This document shows positions 1 through 7,206 of a DNA stretch of 64,000 nucleotides, piece by piece. Source of the stretch: Roseomonas populi (GTDB lineage: Bacteria; Pseudomonadota; Alphaproteobacteria; Acetobacterales; Acetobacteraceae); assembly GCF_024594815.1 (NCBI RefSeq), contig NZ_JANJOU010000002.1:1-64000 (forward strand), read 5' to 3'. The position numbers were made by a program, and so were the translations under genes. Below the pieces are notes generated by a model, which made no database searches, was not told where the DNA came from, and worked only from the letters and a program-made list of their open reading frames with translations. Position 1 is the stretch's first letter. Each line of letters begins with the position of its first letter.

Positions 1-531
1 GTGCTGGTGGGCGCCGGCGGGCTGGGGCTGAACGCCATCCACATGCTGCGCGCGCTGGGGCACCGGCGCATCGTCTCGGTCGATGTCTCGGCCGGGAAGC
101 TGGACGCCGCGAGGGCGGCCGGGGCGACGGAGACGGTGCTGGGCTCGGCGGACGGCGCCGAGACGACGAGGGCGATCGTTGCCGCCTGCGGCGGGCCGGC
201 CATGGCGGTGATCGACCTCGTGAACGGCAGTGCGACCGCCCGCTTCGCCTTCGACGCGCTGGGCAAGGGCGGCAAGCTGATCCAGGTCGGGCTGTTCGGC
301 GGCGAGGTGACGGTGCCGCTACCGATCATGGCCATCCGCGCCCTGACGCTCCAGGGCTCCTATGTCGGCTCGCTGGCCGACCTGCGGGCGGTGATGGGGC
401 TGGCCCAGACAGGCAGGCTGGCGGCGCTGCCCGTCACCACGGCACCCATGCCGGAAGCGAACGCCGTGCTGGAGCGCCTGCGCGACGGCAAGGTCACCGG
501 GCGCGTGGTGCTCAAGGCCGAGGCAGCGTGA
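1..531 (+). CDS. Zinc-type (MDR) alcohol dehydrogenase, C-terminal part
   Basis: The frame is already open at base 1, so the true start and the zinc-binding GroES-like half lie outside the window; the GTG at base 1 is internal. What remains is the Rossmann half of a medium-chain dehydrogenase. It has a glycine-rich nucleotide loop (VGAGGLGLNA, residues 3-12) and an aspartate after the second strand (SVDVS, D28) that favours NAD over NADP. The end (DGKVTGRVVLK) is the usual MDR C-terminus. It probably oxidises an alcohol or polyol in the cytoplasm; the substrate cannot be told from this half. Confidence 0.85.
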   Translation: MLVGAGGLGLNAIHMLRALGHRRIVSVDVSAGKLDAARAAGATETVLGSADGAETTRAIVAACGGPAMAVIDLVNGSATARFAFDALGKGGKLIQVGLFGGEVTVPLPIMAIRALTLQGSYVGSLADLRAVMGLAQTGRLAALPVTTAPMPEANAVLERLRDGKVTGRVVLKAEAA

Positions 532-540
532 GGGGCGCGG

Positions 541-957
541 TCAGCCCCCTATGCGGCGGCTGACCGAGACCGGCAGCCCGCGGGTGAGGGAATTGGCGAC
601 GGTGGAGCCCTCCTTCGCCCGGCGGAGCACGGCGGCCAGGTCGGCCGCCGGGTCCTCGGCCTCGATGGAGACCTGGAGGCTGGCCGAGGTGGCGAGGAGG
701 GGGGTGCCCTCGAACTCCACTTCTACCTCGACCGAGACGGAAGCGAGGGCGACGCCCATCTCATGGGCGACATAGCGCAGGTCGTTGCAGAAGCAGCCGC
801 CTATCGCGAGGCCGAGGAGCTGGCCGCCGTTGAAGCCCAGCCCCAGTCCGCCCGCCACACCCGCGGGGCGGTCCACGATGACGCTGTGGTGCCCGGACCA
901 GCCGAGCGCGGCCTCGGTGCCGGAAATGCTGCGCAGGGTGACGATGGTGGTGGCCAT
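541..957 (-). CDS. OsmC/Ohr-family protein
   Basis: A 138-residue protein starting MATTIVTLRS; I chose this ATG because the 24 residues upstream are low-complexity and not OsmC-like. The central helix carries GGQLLGLAIGGCFCNDL with C55 and C57, in the position of the peroxidatic cysteine of OsmC-type thiol peroxidases, which reduce organic hydroperoxides. The C-terminal strand ends LPVSVS, where classical OsmC/Ohr proteins have a second cysteine. That resolving cysteine is absent, so peroxidase activity is uncertain. The gene converges on the upstream dehydrogenase, with 9 bases between the stop codons. Confidence 0.8.
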   Translation of the reverse strand: MATTIVTLRSISGTEAALGWSGHHSVIVDRPAGVAGGLGLGFNGGQLLGLAIGGCFCNDLRYVAHEMGVALASVSVEVEVEFEGTPLLATSASLQVSIEAEDPAADLAAVLRRAKEGSTVANSLTRGLPVSVSRRIGG

Positions 958-1034
958 GACCGCCTCTGCCCGGGGAGGCAGCCAGACTGGACCCTCGGCG
1001 GCGTCCGCGTCCAGATTCAGGCCATGCACGCGCG

Positions 1035-1068
1035 AAAACGCCCGCGGGACAGAGGCGTCCCCGGGCGT
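1035..1068 (-). terminator. Rho-independent terminator of rpmG
   Basis: An inverted repeat (ACGCCC at 1038-1043 with GGGCGT at 1063-1068, extended by GGGAC/GTCCC around a short loop) lies about 40 bases after the rpmG stop. Read on the minus strand, the stem runs straight into TTTT (1038-1035). A GC-rich stem followed by a U-tract is the standard intrinsic terminator layout. Confidence 0.7.
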
Positions 1069-1108
1069 CGCGGATCGAATCAGCCGGCCGTGGGCGCGGC
1101 CGCGGAGA

Positions 1109-1276
1109 TTACTTGATCTTGGCCTCGCGGAAGACGACGTGCTTGCGGGCGACGGGGTCGTACTTCTTCTTCTCCATCTTGCCGGTCGCGTTCCGGGTGT
1201 TCTTCTTCGTCACGTAGAAGTAGCCGGTGTCGGCGGAGGAGACGAGGCGGATCTGAATGGTGTTGGACTTGGCCAT
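1109..1276 (-). CDS. rpmG: 50S ribosomal protein L33
   Basis: A 55-residue basic protein, [20 protein letters not shown] at the start and [13 protein letters not shown] at the end, which is the whole of bacterial L33. The interior has [21 protein letters not shown], the typical L33 core. It carries no CxxC zinc pair, so it is the zinc-independent (C-) form. It is a component of the large ribosomal subunit near the E site. It is transcribed alone on the minus strand and followed by a clear terminator. Confidence 0.97.
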   Translation of the reverse strand: MAKSNTIQIRLVSSADTGYFYVTKKNTRNATGKMEKKKYDPVARKHVVFREAKIK

Positions 1277-1381
1277 GACTCGATTCCAAAGGGACGGGTG
1301 CCGGCCAGGGCCGGGTCGTAGAGGCCGCGCAAACTAGCGTCCGATGCCGCTACGTCAAGCTTTTTGGCCGGAAGCGGGGCC

Positions 1382-1813
1382 TCAGGCGGTGCCCTGGCGC
1401 AGCAGAACGCCGCGGAGAAGGTCCAGGATCCGCCCCGAGGCGATCTCGGCCGCGCCGGGGAGGGCGAGCTGGTGGTAGCGCGTGGAGCTCTCCGCCGCGC
1501 CTCCGGCATAGGCCATGGACCAGCCGCCGAACTCGCGCGGGGCGGGCTCGAAGGCCAGCACCACCGTGTCGCTGTGGCGAGGGTCGAGCTGGATGCGCTC
1601 GAACACCTCATGGATGGCCTCCGACCCGCCCTCCAGGACCTGCGCGAAGCAGCTCTCGTTGAAGAGCAGGGCCCCGGTGATGCCGTCCCGCGTGTTGTTG
1701 CGGCGGGAAGCCTCGAGGATGCGGTCCACCTCCTCCTCCCGCTCCGCCGGGGTGCCGCGGAGCGCGTTCCTGCTGACGTAGATGAGCCGGTAGCTCGGCT
1801 GATCGCTCGTCAT
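1382..1813 (-). CDS. BLUF-domain blue-light sensor
   Basis: A 143-residue stand-alone BLUF (FAD-binding blue-light) protein. All photocycle residues can be placed: Y12 in LIYVSR, N40 in RRNNTRDGITG, Q58 in CFAQVLEG, and W98 in GGWSM (compare Y21, N45, Q63 and W104 of AppA). The domain covers about residues 7-100, and a short helical tail (to 143) is the only possible output element. The ATG overlaps the stop of the upstream GGDEF-EAL gene as ATGA, so the two are translationally coupled. The likely role is light control of cyclic-di-GMP turnover by contact with that partner. The pairing is an inference; the BLUF assignment is firm. Confidence 0.92.
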   Translation of the reverse strand: MTSDQPSYRLIYVSRNALRGTPAEREEEVDRILEASRRNNTRDGITGALLFNESCFAQVLEGGSEAIHEVFERIQLDPRHSDTVVLAFEPAPREFGGWSMAYAGGAAESSTRYHQLALPGAAEIASGRILDLLRGVLLRQGTA

Positions 1814-3219
1814 GGGCTGCTCTCCTCCATGTCGGAAGCGTTCACGTAGCGCCCGATGATCCCGGGCACGTCCGAAGCGGGGACCGGCCGGCTGAGGTGG
1901 TAACCCTGGGCTTCCGTGCAGCCATCCTCCCGCAGGCGGCGCAACTGGTCGGCCGTTTCCACCCCTTCCGCCGTAACCCCCATTCCCAGGCTGGTGCCGA
2001 GGGCCGCGACGGCGCGGACCACCACGGCATCATCGGCGAAGGAGCGGTCGATCTTCACCCGGTCGAAAGGGAAGCTGCGGAGCTGTGTCAGCGACGAGTA
2101 GCCGGTCCCGAAATCGTCCAGCGCGATCCTCACGCCCAGGGCCTTCAGGGCGGTGAGTTGCCTGAGCACCTCGGCGCCGTCGCGGAGAAGCGCGGTCTCG
2201 GTGATCTCAAGTTCCAGGCGGTGGCCGGGCAGGCCGGAGGCGGCGAGGGCGGCCGTGACCGTCGGCACCAGCGTACCCGTGTAGAACTGCGACGGCGCGA
2301 CATTCACCGCCACGCCCAGCCCCCCAGGCCAGCGCGCCGCTTCCTCGCAGGCGGCGCGCAGAACCCATTCGCCGATACGGGCGATCAGGCCGACTTCCTC
2401 GGCCAGGGGGATGAAAAGGTCGGGCGGCACGAGGCCGCGCACGGGGTGGCGCCAGCGGATCAGCGCCTCGAAGCCGCTTAGCCGGTTTTTGAGGAGGTGG
2501 AGCTTGGGCTGGTAGAAGACTTCGAACTGGCCGAGCGCCAGGGCGGCGCGCAGGTCGAACTCCAACGCCCTTCGGGCCTGCGCAGCCTCGTGCAGGGCGG
2601 GCTCGAAGAACACGAAGCGGCCGCGCCCGTCCACCTTCGCCTTGTCGAGCGCGAGGTCGGCGTGCCGCATGGCCTCGTCCGGGCCCGTTTCCGGCGCGGC
2701 GAAGGCGATGCCGATGCTGGCGCCGATGTTCACGACGCTGCCGTCGATCATGTAGGGGCGGCCGATCAGCTCCACGAGCCGGGCGGCGATTCCGTCCGCG
2801 ACGCGCTCGTCCACCGGCTTGTCCAGGAGAACGCCGAACTCGTCCGCACCGAGGCGGGCCGGCATGTCGGTCTCGCGCAGGGCGGAGCGGAGGCGGCCGG
2901 CGACCTTGCGCAGAAGGGTGTCGCCGGCAGGGTGGCCCAGGCTGTCGTTCACCGTTTTGAATCGGTCCAGGTCGATCAGCAGCACCGCGATGCGGCGCTC
3001 TGGTGCGTCCTGGCCTGCTGTGCCGGAGCTGGCGAGCATGTCGCGGAGACGGATGTAGAACTCGCGGCGGTCGGCGAGCTTCGTCAGATCGTCGCCCTGC
3101 CAGAGCGGGATGTCACGGGCGGAGGACTGCTCGCCGGGGTTGCGGGCCGGTGCTCCGGTGTCAGGACCGTCCATGCTCATCCATCTCTCGGCCGGAATCG
3201 TAACGTGGCGCCGTCTCAC
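1810..3219 (-). CDS. GGDEF-EAL cyclic-di-GMP signalling protein
   Basis: A 469-residue cytoplasmic protein. The GGDEF domain (about 45-205) has the NDSLGHPAGD helix, an intact inhibitory-site RETD (115-118), but GADEF (124-128) in place of GGDEF. The EAL domain (about 215-460) keeps the catalytic set: EAL (251-253), NVAP, EITETAL, DDFGTGYSSL (D368, D369), KIDRSF (K389) and AEGVET. It therefore looks like an active phosphodiesterase with a possibly weakened or GTP-sensing cyclase domain. There is no membrane segment or PAS domain, and the first 40 residues look disordered. An alternative start at the ATG ending at 3180 (MSMDGPD) has a better GAGAG ribosome site. The downstream BLUF gene overlaps by 4 bases and may provide sensory input. 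Confidence 0.92.
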   Translation of the reverse strand: MRRRHVTIPAERWMSMDGPDTGAPARNPGEQSSARDIPLWQGDDLTKLADRREFYIRLRDMLASSGTAGQDAPERRIAVLLIDLDRFKTVNDSLGHPAGDTLLRKVAGRLRSALRETDMPARLGADEFGVLLDKPVDERVADGIAARLVELIGRPYMIDGSVVNIGASIGIAFAAPETGPDEAMRHADLALDKAKVDGRGRFVFFEPALHEAAQARRALEFDLRAALALGQFEVFYQPKLHLLKNRLSGFEALIRWRHPVRGLVPPDLFIPLAEEVGLIARIGEWVLRAACEEAARWPGGLGVAVNVAPSQFYTGTLVPTVTAALAASGLPGHRLELEITETALLRDGAEVLRQLTALKALGVRIALDDFGTGYSSLTQLRSFPFDRVKIDRSFADDAVVVRAVAALGTSLGMGVTAEGVETADQLRRLREDGCTEAQGYHLSRPVPASDVPGIIGRYVNASDMEESSP

Positions 3220-3345
3220 ATCGTTCCTACCTCAGGGTGCGTAAACTTCGAAGAAACAACTTATGATTGTGTGAAATTGGGAGAGTTTGTTGCCGGGATC
3301 TCGCGGCACTGATCGCCGGCTCCGGGCTGGGGACGGGCCCGCACT

Positions 3346-4824
3346 TCAGCGCGCCAGCGCCGCCTCGTAGAGTTCTGGCTTCTCCAGCACCGCGCGGGCG
3401 GCGGCGTAGTCGGCCTCCCGGCCTTCGGCGGGCGGGCAGGCGCCGCGCAGGGCCGCGATCTCGCTGCCGGGCACGGGCGCGCGGGCGGCCCGGGCCCGGG
3501 CGAGCGGGACGGTCATGGGGCTGTCCGCCGTGCCGAGGGTGGCGATGTTGCGCGCCGTGGCATCCGCGCCGTTGCTGGTGCAGAGCGCGGGGAGGACCCC
3601 GAGCATCTGCAGGGGCCAGCCGCGCGGGGCGAGGATGCGCGACCAGGAGAGGGCTAGCTGCGCGCCGCCGGGCAGGGGGACGAGGACCTGGATCAGCCCC
3701 TTGCCCATGGTGGCGCTGCCAACCACCACGCCCCGACCGAGATCGCCGATGGCGGCCGCGACCACTTCGGCCGCGGAGGCGGTGCGGCCGTCCACCAGCA
3801 CGATGAGGCGCCGACCTGCGGCGAGGTCCGGCCCCGACGTATCGAACTGCCGGCGGGAATCGATGTGGCGGCCATCCGTGAAGGCGATGGTGCCCGTTGG
3901 GATGAAGGCGTCCGCCACCCGGATGGCCTGCTGCAGCAGGCCGCCGCGGTTGCCGCGAAGATCGAGCACGATGCCCAGGGGCGCGGCGGAGGGCGGGGTC
4001 TCCGCTAGGGCGCGGTCCAGCTGCTCCGGCGTGGTTGCGGAGAAGAGGGGCAGGGTGAGCCAGAGGATGCCGTCCCGCACCTGGGCGGTGACGGAGAGCT
4101 GCGGCGCGGCGGCGCGGGTCAGGAGGACGTCCACCCGCCGGCGACCCCGGCGGACGGAGAGGAGGACGCTGCTGCCGGGCGGGCCCTCCAGCACGGCATG
4201 AGCCTCGTCCATGTCCTCTGCGTCTAGGGCAATCCCGTCCGCGGCCGTCACGCGGTCCCCGCGGCGGAGGCCGGCGCGGTCGGCCGCGCTGCCGGGGACG
4301 ATGGCGCCGATGGTCACCTCGCCCCGGCGGCCGGGCGCGAGGGTCAGGCCGAGATCGGATGCGCCCAGGTGGCGCTCCCGGCCGCGCTGGGCCTCGGGCG
4401 GGGTCAGGTAGCGGCTATAGGGGTCCAGGTGGTTGAAGACCTCCTCGAACCCGGCCTGGAGCATCGCCTGGCGCCCGGCGCGGCGCAGGGCCGGCGATTG
4501 CCGTTCCGCCTCCGCGAAGAGGGCGGCGACGGAGTCGGCCGCCGCCTGGGGCGTGGTGCCGGCCGGGCGCCGGGCCAGGGCGGTATCCGAGAGGCCGAGG
4601 GTGAGGTCGGGCCCCCGGCGGACGGCCGATATGTAGGGGTCGATCGCCTCCAGCCCACGCAAGGTCCACAGGCTGACATCGCCGGGATCGGTGGGCTCCA
4701 GGTGGCGCTCCGCGATGGCCGTGTAGGCCGCCCGGAGGGTGGCGGCGAAGTCCTGCGCCCGGGCGCCGCCGGGCGCCAGGAGCAGGAATGCGGCCAGGAG
4801 CGGGGCGGCGAGGCGGTGGATCAG
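3346..4824 (-). CDS. S41-family (CtpA-like) carboxy-terminal processing protease
   Basis: A 492-residue exported serine protease. The first 24 residues form a signal peptide (hydrophobic core, then APGGARAQ). A PDZ domain covers about 155-235 (VPGSAADRAGLRRGD). The S41 core follows, with LDLRGNRGG near 288, the nucleophile S350 in RTASAAE and the general base K375 in MGKG. It probably trims periplasmic proteins. No ATG, GTG or TTG lies near the signal peptide; the open frame running farther upstream is rnr antiframe. The only start that fits is CTG at 4822-4824, overlapping the rnr stop as CTGA. Coupled translation from CTG is inferred. Confidence 0.85.
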   Translation of the reverse strand: MIHRLAAPLLAAFLLLAPGGARAQDFAATLRAAYTAIAERHLEPTDPGDVSLWTLRGLEAIDPYISAVRRGPDLTLGLSDTALARRPAGTTPQAAADSVAALFAEAERQSPALRRAGRQAMLQAGFEEVFNHLDPYSRYLTPPEAQRGRERHLGASDLGLTLAPGRRGEVTIGAIVPGSAADRAGLRRGDRVTAADGIALDAEDMDEAHAVLEGPPGSSVLLSVRRGRRRVDVLLTRAAAPQLSVTAQVRDGILWLTLPLFSATTPEQLDRALAETPPSAAPLGIVLDLRGNRGGLLQQAIRVADAFIPTGTIAFTDGRHIDSRRQFDTSGPDLAAGRRLIVLVDGRTASAAEVVAAAIGDLGRGVVVGSATMGKGLIQVLVPLPGGAQLALSWSRILAPRGWPLQMLGVLPALCTSNGADATARNIATLGTADSPMTVPLARARAARAPVPGSEIAALRGACPPAEGREADYAAARAVLEKPELYEAALAR

Positions 4825-7205
4825 CGCGGGCGCTTGCCCTTGCCCGGGCGCGCGGCCCCGGGCTTCGGCTTGCGGTCCGTGATCTTCTGGCGGCCGCGGG
4901 GCGGGGCGGGCTGGTGGGGCGGGGGGCGCGGCGCCCCGGCGCGCGGATCGCCCTGGAGGAGCTGGAAGGTGAGGCTGCCCGTGCGCGGAACGGCCTCCGA
5001 CAGCCGGACCTCGACCTCCTGGCCCAGGCTGAAGCTCAATCCCGTGCGGCGGCCGATCAGGCGCATCGCCGCGTCCTCGTGGAACCATTGGTCGTCCGGC
5101 AGGGCGTTCATCGGGATGATCCCGCTGGCGCCGTTCTCCTCCAGTGTCACGAAGAGGCCAAAGCGTGTCACCCCCGAAACGCGTGCCGGGAAATGCGCGC
5201 CGACGCGGTCTGCCATGTAGGCGGCGAGGTAGCGGTCCACCGCGTCGCGCTCGGCCAGGGCGGCGCGTCGCTCGGTCTTCGTGATGTGCTCGCCCGTGTC
5301 CGGCATGGAGGCCGCCTCGTCCTCCGTCAGCCCGTCCTCGCCCAGCTTCAGGCCGCGAATCAGGGCGCGGTGGACCAGGAGGTCCGCGTAGCGGCGGATC
5401 GGGCTGGTGAAATGGGCGTAGCGGGGCAGGGCCAGGCCGAAATGGCCGATGTTCTCCGGATTATACTCCGCCTGGGACTGGCCGCGCAGGATCGTCTCGC
5501 TGATCAGGCGGGACTCCGGCATCTCGCCGGTCTTCTCCAGAATGCGGGCGAAGTCGCCGGGGCGGACCCTGTCCGATGGCGGCAGGTTGAAGCCGAAGCC
5601 GGAGAGGAAGCCCCGCAGCGTCTCCATCTTCTCGTCCGAGGGGCGGTCGTGGATCCGGTACATGCAGGGCTGGTGCAAGCGCTCCAGCTCCTCGGCGGCG
5701 CAGACATTGGCGGCGACCATGAACTCCTCGATCAGCCGATGGCTGTCGAGGCGCGCGCGGGGGGCGATGCTGGCCACCTTGCCGTCGGGGCCGAGGATCA
5801 CGCGGCGCTCGGCAATGTCCAGGTCCAGCGTGCCGCGGCGGGTGCGGGCGGCGAGCAGGGCCGCGAAGGCGCCGTAGAGGCGGGCGACGTGGCCGGGCTC
5901 CAACTCCAGGTCCTCTCCCGCGTCGCGGGCGGCCTGCACCGTCTCGTAGGTCAGGCGGGCGGCGCTGCGCATCAGGCCACGGCCGAAGCGGTGGCCGGTC
6001 TTCTCCCCTTCGCCGTCGAAACGCATCTCGACGTAGAGGCAGCCGCGGTCCTCGCCGGGCTTCAGGCTGCACCAGCCATTCGAGAGAGCTTCCGGCAGCA
6101 TCGGCACGACGCGGTCGGGGAAGTACACGCTGTTGCCGCGGTGCCAGGCCTCGCGGTCCAGCGGCGCCTTTGGCCGGACGTAGTGGGCCACGTCGGCAAT
6201 GGCGACGAGGATGCGCCAGCCTTCTCCGTCCGGCTCCGCGAAGACGGCGTCGTCGAAGTCGCGCGCGTCCTCGCCGTCGATGGTGACGAGTGGGATGTCG
6301 CGCAGGTCGTCGCGGCTGCCCAGCGGAACGGCCTGGGCCCGCTCGGCGGCCTGGACCACCTCCTCCGGGAACTCCTCGGGGATGCGGTGGGCGGCGATGA
6401 CGAGGCGGGAGACCGCCTTCGGGTCGTCCATGCGCCCCAGCCGCTCCACGATGCGGGCGGGCTTCGGGCCGAAGAGGCGTTCGCGAGTGCCGCCGGGGAT
6501 CGGCTCGGCCTGGACCAGCTCGCCATCCTCTGCGCCGTTCTCCTCACCGGGCGGGATGATCCAGTTGGCGCGGGAGCGACGATCGACCGGCTCCACCATG
6601 CCCGCGCTGAACACGCCGAGCACGCGGGAGGCCTCGCCGGTGCCGATGCGCTTGAAGGTGCGGCCCTCGTACTTGTTGGGGCCGATCCTGGTGATGCGGG
6701 CCAGCACGCGATCCCCGGGCGCAAGGGCGGGCTGCCCGGCGCGCTCCGGGCGCATGTAGACGACCGGCTTCTCCGATCCTTCCCAGGTGATGGGGCGGGC
6801 CATGGGATCGCCGTCCGCGTCCGTGCCGAATACCTCCAGCGCGGCCATGTCCGGCAGGTTGGCGGAATGGCGGATCGTGCGGCGGCCGACCGGGGCGATG
6901 CTGCCCTCCTCCTTGAGTTCAGCCATCAGAACGCGCAGCGCGGGCCGTTGGTCGGTGGAGAGGCCGAAGTGGCGGGCGATTTCCGTCTTGCCGACGCGGC
7001 CGGTGGCATTCCGGATGAAGGTGCGCAGCTCCTCCCGGCTGGGGATGGGGTTCGGCTCCCCCTCCGCCGCGCGGGGCCGGGGCGCTGCCCCGATTCGGGG
7101 CAGGCGCTTGTTGCGGAACACCACCCGGGCGCCCGCCGGTGCATCCGGCGCCGAGGGGCCGGGGCCGCCGCGGCGCGGTTTGCGGGGCGGGCGCTTGGTG
7201 GCCAA
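4821..7205 (-). CDS. rnr: Ribonuclease R
   Basis: A 3'-5' exoribonuclease of about 794 residues, which degrades structured RNA. In order: a basic tail, a winged-helix region (SREELRTFIRNATGRVGKTE), cold-shock OB folds, the RNB catalytic domain with VTIDGEDARDFDDAVF carrying the metal-binding aspartates, and a C-terminal S1 domain (FPARVSGVTRFGLFVTL), followed by a basic tail. I take the TTG at 7205-7203 (LATKRP) as start: it is 1 base past the topA stop, and the frame upstream is Arg-rich antiframe of topA. It sits in the chain pyrC-like/plsY/dprA/topA/rnr and is followed by the coupled protease. Confidence 0.93.
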   Translation of the reverse strand: MATKRPPRKPRRGGPGPSAPDAPAGARVVFRNKRLPRIGAAPRPRAAEGEPNPIPSREELRTFIRNATGRVGKTEIARHFGLSTDQRPALRVLMAELKEEGSIAPVGRRTIRHSANLPDMAALEVFGTDADGDPMARPITWEGSEKPVVYMRPERAGQPALAPGDRVLARITRIGPNKYEGRTFKRIGTGEASRVLGVFSAGMVEPVDRRSRANWIIPPGEENGAEDGELVQAEPIPGGTRERLFGPKPARIVERLGRMDDPKAVSRLVIAAHRIPEEFPEEVVQAAERAQAVPLGSRDDLRDIPLVTIDGEDARDFDDAVFAEPDGEGWRILVAIADVAHYVRPKAPLDREAWHRGNSVYFPDRVVPMLPEALSNGWCSLKPGEDRGCLYVEMRFDGEGEKTGHRFGRGLMRSAARLTYETVQAARDAGEDLELEPGHVARLYGAFAALLAARTRRGTLDLDIAERRVILGPDGKVASIAPRARLDSHRLIEEFMVAANVCAAEELERLHQPCMYRIHDRPSDEKMETLRGFLSGFGFNLPPSDRVRPGDFARILEKTGEMPESRLISETILRGQSQAEYNPENIGHFGLALPRYAHFTSPIRRYADLLVHRALIRGLKLGEDGLTEDEAASMPDTGEHITKTERRAALAERDAVDRYLAAYMADRVGAHFPARVSGVTRFGLFVTLEENGASGIIPMNALPDDQWFHEDAAMRLIGRRTGLSFSLGQEVEVRLSEAVPRTGSLTFQLLQGDPRAGAPRPPPHQPAPPRGRQKITDRKPKPGAARPGKGKRPR

Positions 7206-7206
7206 A

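Noticed and set aside
1080-1289. 69-residue Arg/Glu-rich minus-strand frame
   Set aside because: It is a shifted frame of rpmG; the L33 frame at 1109-1276 matches the family exactly.
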